Positions 1 through 5,247 of a DNA stretch of 5,247 bases are shown piece by piece. Position 1 is the stretch's first letter, and each line of letters begins with the position of its first letter. The notes under the pieces were generated by a model. It saw only the letters and a list, made by a program, of their open reading frames with translations. It did not search any database and had not been told where the DNA came from. The position numbers and the translations under genes were made by a program. Source of the stretch: Chloroflexota bacterium (GTDB lineage Bacteria; Chloroflexota; Anaerolineae; Promineifilales; Promineifilaceae); the NCBI GenBank assembly GCA_008501785.1, contig QQUD01000178.1, positions 1 to 5,247 on the forward strand, read 5' to 3'.

Positions 1-1
1 A

Positions 2-1954
2 CAGGGATGCATTGCTATCCCTACCGACGAAGGCCGGATCACGATGCGACCTTCAACGCAGAGTCCAATGGAAATGCACCAGACGACCGCAATGGCACTT
101 GGCCTTCAATATAACCATGTTGAGGTCGATGTGGCTCCAGTTGGCGGGGGGTTTGGGGGCAAGACCGAGCAAACACGCTTTGTCACTGGCGCAACGGCCG
201 TTGCCGCAAAAGCAACCAAGCGCCCCGTTCGCCTTGCTGTTCCGCGTGCCGAAGACACGGCAATGATCGGGAAGCGACACGCCTACTATGGTCAATATCA
301 AATTGCAGTCGATACAGGTGAAATCCGCAAAGAAGACAGGGGCATTATTCACGGTTTTCAAGTGAAATTATGGGGCAATGGCGGTGCATTTTATGACTGT
401 TCATTTATCGTTTCGAACTGCATCCAACTGCGAACAGACAACGCATACCAAATTAAGAATTTCCAAAGCCAGATAGACGTATGTCGTACAAACACCGCCC
501 CCAGCACAGCAATGCGCTCGTTCGGGGACGTTCAGGGCAAAAACATTATCGAAAATGCAATGGACGATGCTGCGGTGTCTTTGGGAATGACACCCGAAGA
601 AATTCGCGAGAAAAATCTCTATGACATCGGGGACGTCACACCGTTTGGACAAGCCTTGACCTACTGTTACATGAAACAGGTATGGGATTATGTCAAAAAG
701 GTTTCCAAATACGATGATAAGCGTGCAAAGATCAATGACTTCAATAAGGAAAACAAGTGGGTCAAACGTGGAATTTCCATTATCCCCGTGAAATATGGTT
801 CTGGTTACAACCTTGTCCAGCTTGAACAAGCGGCAGCAGTAGTTGTCGTCAACCAGGCAGATGGCACCATTGTCATCCATCAGCCAGGTGTCGAGATTGG
901 GCAAGGTCTTGCGACACAGTCACAGCAGGTCGCTGCCTATGTTCTGGGTATCCCCATGGAAATGATCTTTATTGATAACGCCAAAACAAACATTATTCCA
1001 AATCCAACAAGCACGGGTGGGTCAACTGGCACGCCGTACGCTGCTGAGGCGGTGAAGCAAACTTGTGAACAACTGCGCTCACGGTTGATGGAGTTTGGCT
1101 ATCAATTGCTAAAGGATCATGGTGACGAATGGTGCAAGGAACAAGGAATAGATTTCTGGAACTATACAGCGGACGGCGGAGATGGCTGGGCAACTGTGGT
1201 TGAGCCGCCTCATAAACATAAAGGGATGATTTGGCAATTCTTAGTTCAAATTGCATATGCTAAACGTGTCAATCTGGTCACCTCGTTCACTGCAAAAATA
1301 CGCGGTGGTGAGGCACCGATACCTGCAATGACCTTCAAGACTGAGGCGGATCAACCAGACATTCCGGGCATCGAACGTATCAAGGATGCAAAGCTTGGGG
1401 GCGGTGTCGATTCATTCGTCGGTTTCACTTATTCAGCAGCATGCTCAGTGGCTGAGGTGGATATTCTCACCGGTGAGGTGAAGATCATCAGCTCCGATAT
1501 TGTCTATGACATGGGTTGGAGCATGAATCCGGCTCTTGATATTGGACAGGTCGAAGGTGCTTTTGTACAAGGCATCGGGTATCTGTTGACTGAAAAACTC
1601 GTATTTGAACCCGAGGGTGAATACACGGGGCGGCTCAATACCGATAACACCTGGCGATACAAAATCCCAGCGATAACGACGATCCCGTTGGAGATGAACA
1701 CATATCTATTCCCTAGAGGTGAGGCGTCTGTTGCGAGCATTCCCGAAGACACAAACGATATTTTTTCCGCTAAGGAAGTCGGTGAACCACCGCTTGTACT
1801 TGCAAACAGCGTTTTCTTCGCCATTAAGGCAGCCATACGTGCATCTCGGATTGAGCGAGATTTGAATCCGCTGTTTCAATTTGATGCCCCTGCAACCGTT
1901 CAGGAAGTACGAAAGGCATGTGAGATCAATGAGGAACATTTGGGCAATGGTTGA
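2..1954 (+). CDS. Xanthine dehydrogenase/aldehyde oxidase family molybdopterin-binding subunit, 5'-truncated
   Basis: This is the catalytic molybdenum-cofactor part of a molybdenum hydroxylase, a family that oxidises carbon centres of heterocycles or aldehydes using water. The reading frame is open from base 2, so the true start, and any 2Fe-2S and FAD parts, lie upstream; the ATG at 44 is internal (family-like residues precede it). Counting residues from that ATG: GGGFGGK at 34-40, MRSFG at 157-161, IGQG around 285-288, DIGQVEGAFVQG at 499-510 (identical in animal xanthine dehydrogenase) and VGEPP with catalytic Glu581 (bovine Glu1261). Bovine Arg912 and Phe914 are kept; Phe1009 is Tyr and Ala1078-Ala1079 are Gly-Gly. 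The purine-binding residues Glu802 and Arg880 are replaced by Thr41 and Cys126, so xanthine is an unlikely substrate. About 60 extra residues lie between codons near 1064 and 1445. The C-terminus matches the normal family end. No signal peptide can be judged. Family call is firm; substrate unknown. Confidence 0.95.
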   Translation, partial: QGCIAIPTDEGRITMRPSTQSPMEMHQTTAMALGLQYNHVEVDVAPVGGGFGGKTEQTRFVTGATAVAAKATKRPVRLAVPRAEDTAMIGKRHAYYGQYQIAVDTGEIRKEDRGIIHGFQVKLWGNGGAFYDCSFIVSNCIQLRTDNAYQIKNFQSQIDVCRTNTAPSTAMRSFGDVQGKNIIENAMDDAAVSLGMTPEEIREKNLYDIGDVTPFGQALTYCYMKQVWDYVKKVSKYDDKRAKINDFNKENKWVKRGISIIPVKYGSGYNLVQLEQAAAVVVVNQADGTIVIHQPGVEIGQGLATQSQQVAAYVLGIPMEMIFIDNAKTNIIPNPTSTGGSTGTPYAAEAVKQTCEQLRSRLMEFGYQLLKDHGDEWCKEQGIDFWNYTADGGDGWATVVEPPHKHKGMIWQFLVQIAYAKRVNLVTSFTAKIRGGEAPIPAMTFKTEADQPDIPGIERIKDAKLGGGVDSFVGFTYSAACSVAEVDILTGEVKIISSDIVYDMGWSMNPALDIGQVEGAFVQGIGYLLTEKLVFEPEGEYTGRLNTDNTWRYKIPAITTIPLEMNTYLFPRGEASVASIPEDTNDIFSAKEVGEPPLVLANSVFFAIKAAIRASRIERDLNPLFQFDAPATVQEVRKACEINEEHLGNG

Positions 1955-2007
1955 ATCAGTGGGAAATCTCATAAAAGCGGACAGATGACCCTTACCAATA
2001 CTCATTT

Positions 2008-2021
2008 AAGGAGAAGGAGGT
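2008..2021 (+). promoter_or_regulatory. Tandem Shine-Dalgarno site of the haem lipoprotein gene
   Basis: Two consecutive Shine-Dalgarno-like cores, AAGGAG (2008-2013) and AAGGAGGT (2014-2021), precede the ATG at 2032. The second is a perfect match to the canonical anti-Shine-Dalgarno complement, with 11 bases between its GGAGG core and the ATG, slightly long. It overlaps a perfect 10-base palindrome, GAGGTACCTC (2017-2026). The site supports the chosen start and suggests strong translation. I saw no convincing promoter or terminator in the rest of the 77-base gap (1955-2031). Confidence 0.75.
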
Positions 2022-2031
2022 ACCTCAAATT

Positions 2032-3411
2032 ATGAATATTAAGCGATTTCTTGTTTTGCTGATCATCTTATCCCTCGTTTCTTGTGTGCCACAAGAGACA
2101 TCTCAAACAGATGAATCGGAGACCGCAAATGCCGCGTTTAGAGACAGCGTGGACTTACCCCCTGATGGGTGGAATGGTCCTGTGTTTCAGATGAGCGATG
2201 ATTATCCAGGAGACAAACCAGACTGTGCTGCGCCATGGCTCGAGCGCAATGTGGACTTTCAAAACCCAAATCCAGAATGGGATGATTGGGCACCTTATGT
2301 CCAAGACATCATAGACTACATTTGGGAAGGTCAGGACCCAAACTTGCCGGACGAGACCGGTTGGAGGATTGCAGTGAATGGGAATACCCGTTGGTATCAT
2401 GTTCCTTGGATGGCTTACGATGGCGAGCGTGGCCGCGAGTTTGCACATGGCTTGACAAACGAGCTTTCGACAGCCCTCCCGGCCTTTCGAGAAGGTGGCC
2501 GGGGGAGTGGGAAACATGTGCTTGACGCGAACGCTGACGGTGAACCTGAGCCTCCCCTTTTCGAAACGTGGTCTGTTGGCATGTACAATCCCTGCGGGGC
2601 CTGGTCTATCGGGCAGTCGTTCCCTGCCTCAGGTGTACCGGATACGTATACGGAAGATGGAAGGAATTTTGCGCAAGGCATGCCTTTCCCAGATGGTACG
2701 GTTGTGATTAAGCTTTTGAACACGACTGCGGATGAAACGGCCGTTCCCTACATGAAAGGCTCTACCAACTGGCAGGCAAATGCCCATAAACAACTAAGTT
2801 CTACAGAATATACAACATGCGAACGTGAAGTTCGCATTGTACACCTTGTGCAGGTCGATATCGCGGTGGTAGATTCACGTTCACCAACGCGATGGGTCTA
2901 CAGCACACTGGCTTATGATGGAAACCTGCCTGGCGAAACTGTTTTAGATCGTCTTACACCATTGGGCGTACAATTCGGTAACGATGGCGGAACGTTCCCT
3001 GCTGTTCCCGAATCTGAAAGCAAGGCCCTAAATGAGACGATTCTAGCACCCGTGGGTATACCAGAACATTATGGCTGTCAGAAGCGTTTGGCCGGTGCTG
3101 TCGATCAACCGAACTCAAGCTGTGTTTCATGCCACATGGGTGCTTTTGCCGCACCTCCACCACAACTAAATTTACAAGGGGAGAATGTGCCAGCGATCTT
3201 CAATTTTGATGGCATCTGTACAGAATTCAATGAGGCAAATGCTGATTATTTTTCAGATTATCAATACCCAGCCCCGTATCCAAACGGAAGTTTTGATGAG
3301 GCGATACCGCTTGATTCATCTTTGCAACTCGCGGTGGCATTTACCCAATATGCAAACTTTGTTAATCCAGAAGCCCCTGCGCCAACATGTCCCAACGCCG
3401 GTAGCAACTAA
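2032..3411 (+). CDS. Exported lipoprotein with a single c-type haem motif, function unknown
   Basis: A 459-residue protein starting with a short basic N-terminus, a hydrophobic stretch (about residues 6-17) and lipobox LVSC, so Cys18 is the likely lipidated residue and the protein sits outside the cytoplasmic membrane. A polar, acidic linker follows. Near the C-terminus CVSCH (Cys364, Cys367, His368) is a classic CxxCH covalent haem c site, the only one in the protein. Other blocks: WYHVPWM (121-127), GREFAHGLT (134-142), FPDGTVVIKLLNTTA (219-233), VRIVHLVQVDIAVVD (267-281), WVYSTLAYDG (288-297) and LTPLGVQFGND (308-318). From memory this set of blocks ending in CxSCH recurs in an uncharacterised family of bacterial cytochrome-like proteins; I cannot name it. 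Additional cysteines near residues 65, 188, 263, 346 and 388 might form disulfides. The gene lies 30 bases before the multicopper oxidase gene, suggesting a shared operon and an electron-transfer role, which is inference. Gene boundaries and export are well supported; haem binding is likely but untested. Confidence 0.8.
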   Translation: MNIKRFLVLLIILSLVSCVPQETSQTDESETANAAFRDSVDLPPDGWNGPVFQMSDDYPGDKPDCAAPWLERNVDFQNPNPEWDDWAPYVQDIIDYIWEGQDPNLPDETGWRIAVNGNTRWYHVPWMAYDGERGREFAHGLTNELSTALPAFREGGRGSGKHVLDANADGEPEPPLFETWSVGMYNPCGAWSIGQSFPASGVPDTYTEDGRNFAQGMPFPDGTVVIKLLNTTADETAVPYMKGSTNWQANAHKQLSSTEYTTCEREVRIVHLVQVDIAVVDSRSPTRWVYSTLAYDGNLPGETVLDRLTPLGVQFGNDGGTFPAVPESESKALNETILAPVGIPEHYGCQKRLAGAVDQPNSSCVSCHMGAFAAPPPQLNLQGENVPAIFNFDGICTEFNEANADYFSDYQYPAPYPNGSFDEAIPLDSSLQLAVAFTQYANFVNPEAPAPTCPNAGSN

Positions 3412-3427
3412 GGATTCTGCTTCAATT

Positions 3428-3432
3428 GGAGG
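3428..3432 (+). promoter_or_regulatory. Shine-Dalgarno site of the multicopper oxidase gene
   Basis: GGAGG lies 9 bases before the ATG at 3442, inside the 30-base gap after the lipoprotein gene. It confirms that start, which is also the one that gives an intact twin-arginine signal. The gap is too short for an obvious separate promoter, so genes 2 and 3 are probably co-transcribed. Confidence 0.75.
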
Positions 3433-3441
3433 CAAACAACA

Positions 3442-5127
3442 ATGACTAAAGTAACCAGACGAGATTTTCTAGCTATCAGTGCTGCAGGAATGGCAGGCAT
3501 GCTCATGACAAGCTGCCGCCAGCCCGTAGAGGCACCGGTAGACACCGCTGCCGACTTTCAGGTTCTTGAGGTAAAATGGAAATCCAAGACCTTAAACGGC
3601 CTCAAAACGAAACTCCGTAGCTACAACGATCAGGTACCTGGACCTTTATTAACAGCTATTCCAGGGGAAGCAATGCGTGTTCGCATCGTCAATTCTTTAA
3701 CCCCCTACGACTCCAGCAACTGGACGGGCGATCACAACATTCCCCACGATTTGAACACAACCAACCTGCATGTTCATGGACTTGATGTTGCCCCTCACTT
3801 GTTCGTCCCACTGGGAACGAGCGATCCAGCAGCGCCGATGATAAATGTCAAGCCAGGTGAAAGTTATGATTATGTATTCGAGTTGCCCGCAGATCATCCT
3901 CCTGGGCTTTACTGGTACCATCCACACAAGCACGGATCTACGGCCGTGCAAGCTGTTAGCGGCATGGCTGGTCCTATCATCATTAAAGGGGATATTGATG
4001 AAGTTCCTGAAATCAAGGCCGCACGTGACATCCCACTGGCGATTCAGGATATTGGTCTTTTCCCAAGCGAGACCGAAGCCGACGTCTGGACATACGAACC
4101 CGTGCAGAATGCTATTTGGCAGACCATTCCAGTAAAAGAAGGAGATGTAAACTATAACGTCACTATCTATGATCCTGAGACAAAAAAGAATGTGGTGCAG
4201 CCAGACCTCAAAGGCGGATTCTCCGCAGGTGACTATGCAGAGCGCTTCTACTTACTCAATGGTGAACCATTTTTCCAGGAAACACATTCCAATGCAAACC
4301 CGACTGATCCGACAACAACACAATTGGAAGCCCCGCAGTTTAAGATGGCACCCGGTGAAGTGGTTCGGTTCCGAATGTTGAACGGCTGCTCCGATAATTT
4401 AATGCCAATCGTTGTCGAAGGTCACGAAATGCACCTGATTGCGCTTGATGGTGTCAACTTCACTGCGCTCAAAACGATTCCAGTCTATCAAAAAACAACT
4501 GGAGACGGCCAAGTGCTGTTGGCACCCGCAAACCGAGCAGAATTCTTGATCAAGGCTGGTACACCAGGTCGCTATGCCATTCGTGAATTGGAGCAAGGTC
4601 AACAATTTCTTTCGAGTTCAGCAAAGACGATTGCGGAGATTGTTGTGGAAGGCCCAGAGAAAGATATGGCGCTGCCGCAAACGCTGCCCACCCCAACGCG
4701 CTATTATCCACTGATTGACAAAGTTAGCCGTACGCGAACAATTGAGTTTGCGGGAACATTTCCACCCGTGCAAAACCCTTATATTGGCATAGACTTTACG
4801 ATTAACGGGATGCTTTATGAAGAAGATTCTGTGCAGCAGGAGGTCACTTTGGATGATGCTGAAGAGTGGATTCTCAAGGTAGGGGATCAGAATCACGGTG
4901 GAACAGAAGGCCACCCGTTTCATATTCATGTAAACCATTTTGAAGTCATCTCGATTGCCGGTGTGATACAACCGCCTGGAACCATTCAGGATACCATTTG
5001 GGTTCCCAAAGACACTGAGGTGGTCATTCGTATGAAGTTCAAAGATTTTAAGGGGAAGGGTGTCTACCATTGCCACATCCTGCCACATGAAGATACGGGG
5101 ATGATGCAGAACTTTCTTATTACCTGA
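3442..5127 (+). CDS. Multicopper oxidase (laccase/CueO-type), Tat-exported putative lipoprotein
   Basis: A 561-residue, three-cupredoxin-domain multicopper oxidase that couples one-electron oxidation of substrates to four-electron reduction of O2 to water. All four copper motifs are present: HVHG (His110, His112), HPHKHG (His160, His162), HPFHIH (His491, His494, His496) and HCHILPHEDTGMM (His543, Cys544, His545, His549, axial Met554). By family rules these complete the type 1, 2 and 3 copper sites. The N-terminus has TRRDFL (residues 5-10), a twin-arginine motif, then a hydrophobic segment ending in MTSC; Cys25 would be lipidated, anchoring the enzyme outside the cytoplasmic membrane. Tat export fits a protein folded with its cofactor. 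There is no Met-rich insert like the one in CueO, so copper(I) detoxification is not specifically indicated; a phenol, metal ion, bilirubin-like substrate or a protein partner remains possible. It follows the haem lipoprotein by 30 bases, likely in one operon. Family and completeness are firm; substrate is unknown. Confidence 0.96.
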   Translation: MTKVTRRDFLAISAAGMAGMLMTSCRQPVEAPVDTAADFQVLEVKWKSKTLNGLKTKLRSYNDQVPGPLLTAIPGEAMRVRIVNSLTPYDSSNWTGDHNIPHDLNTTNLHVHGLDVAPHLFVPLGTSDPAAPMINVKPGESYDYVFELPADHPPGLYWYHPHKHGSTAVQAVSGMAGPIIIKGDIDEVPEIKAARDIPLAIQDIGLFPSETEADVWTYEPVQNAIWQTIPVKEGDVNYNVTIYDPETKKNVVQPDLKGGFSAGDYAERFYLLNGEPFFQETHSNANPTDPTTTQLEAPQFKMAPGEVVRFRMLNGCSDNLMPIVVEGHEMHLIALDGVNFTALKTIPVYQKTTGDGQVLLAPANRAEFLIKAGTPGRYAIRELEQGQQFLSSSAKTIAEIVVEGPEKDMALPQTLPTPTRYYPLIDKVSRTRTIEFAGTFPPVQNPYIGIDFTINGMLYEEDSVQQEVTLDDAEEWILKVGDQNHGGTEGHPFHIHVNHFEVISIAGVIQPPGTIQDTIWVPKDTEVVIRMKFKDFKGKGVYHCHILPHEDTGMMQNFLIT

Positions 5128-5247
5128 CGTGCGTTTAGCTGAGAAATCAAAAGAATGAAAGGTTTACGAGGAAATTTCAGCTCCCACAATTTAAATACAT
5201 CGTTTCAAAAATAATGCGTATTTCCCCGGAAACTGATTACCAGGCCA
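5128..5247 (+). other. Non-coding tail after the multicopper oxidase gene
   Basis: AT-rich 120 bases with no supported gene. It holds an imperfect inverted repeat: AGCTGAGAAAT (5137-5147) against ATTTCAGCT (5174-5182), 9 pairs with a 2-base bulge and a 26-base loop. No T-run follows, so it is not a convincing intrinsic terminator. TTTCC-CC-GGAAA (5221-5232) is a short dyad that could be a protein site or chance. The next gene, if any, begins beyond the window. Confidence 0.4.

Noticed and set aside
143..159. Guanine-rich tract (runs of 6 and 5 G) that might suggest a G-quadruplex
   Set aside because: It encodes the conserved GGGFGG motif of the molybdenum enzyme and lacks four separated G-runs of three or more.
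401..904. 167-residue open frame on the - strand inside gene 1
   Set aside because: It is antisense to a clearly conserved coding region, has no family resemblance, and is explained by the codon composition of the + strand gene.
2478..2503. GC-rich inverted repeat CCCGGCC / GGCCGGG with a 12-base loop inside the lipoprotein gene
   Set aside because: It lies in the middle of a well-supported coding region and has no T-run after it; it is most simply explained by codon content, though it could slow transcription or translation.
4618..5088. 156-residue open frame on the - strand under the multicopper oxidase gene
   Set aside because: It is the antisense image of the conserved third cupredoxin domain; its translation shows no domain-like features.
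5137..5182. Possible transcription terminator after the multicopper oxidase gene
   Set aside because: The stem is bulged, AT-rich, has a 26-base loop and no following T-run, so it does not meet the pattern of an intrinsic terminator.
5155..5214. Short 19-codon open frame starting ATGAAAGG in the tail
   Set aside because: No good ribosome site at the right distance, no recognisable sequence, and such short frames are expected by chance in AT-rich DNA.

Overview
The window shows bacterial DNA of medium GC content. It has prokaryotic Shine-Dalgarno sites, two lipoprotein-type export signals and one Tat (twin-arginine) signal. All three genes lie on the + strand and fill about 97% of the window. 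No RNA gene, mobile element, CRISPR array or long repeat was seen. The phylum cannot be fixed from the sequence; a lipoprotein-rich environmental bacterium is as far as the evidence goes.

Layout: (1) Bases 2-1954 hold the C-terminal part of a molybdenum-cofactor-binding catalytic subunit of the xanthine dehydrogenase / aldehyde oxidase family, cut off by the left edge. (2) After a 77-base gap with a very strong ribosome binding site, bases 2032-3411 encode a 459-residue lipoprotein with one c-type haem motif (CVSCH). It belongs to a family I recognise by pattern but cannot name. (3) After a 30-base gap, bases 3442-5127 encode a complete multicopper oxidase of the laccase/CueO type with all copper ligands, and with both a twin-arginine motif and a lipobox-like cysteine. 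(4) The last 120 bases contain no convincing gene.

The tight spacing of genes 2 and 3 suggests co-transcription, probably with gene 1. Read together, the cluster could be a redox chain: a molybdenum hydroxylase oxidises an organic substrate, a membrane-anchored haem protein carries or senses electrons, and a lipid-anchored multicopper oxidase reduces O2 or oxidises a second substrate outside the cytoplasmic membrane. That functional link is inference; the individual family calls (genes 1 and 3) are strong.

The most interesting detail is the active site of gene 1. It aligns closely with animal xanthine dehydrogenase and keeps the catalytic Glu, but both purine-recognition residues are replaced (Glu802 to Thr, Arg880 to Cys in bovine numbering). 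It also carries about 60 extra residues in the middle of the domain. It is therefore probably not a purine oxidase, and its substrate is unknown.
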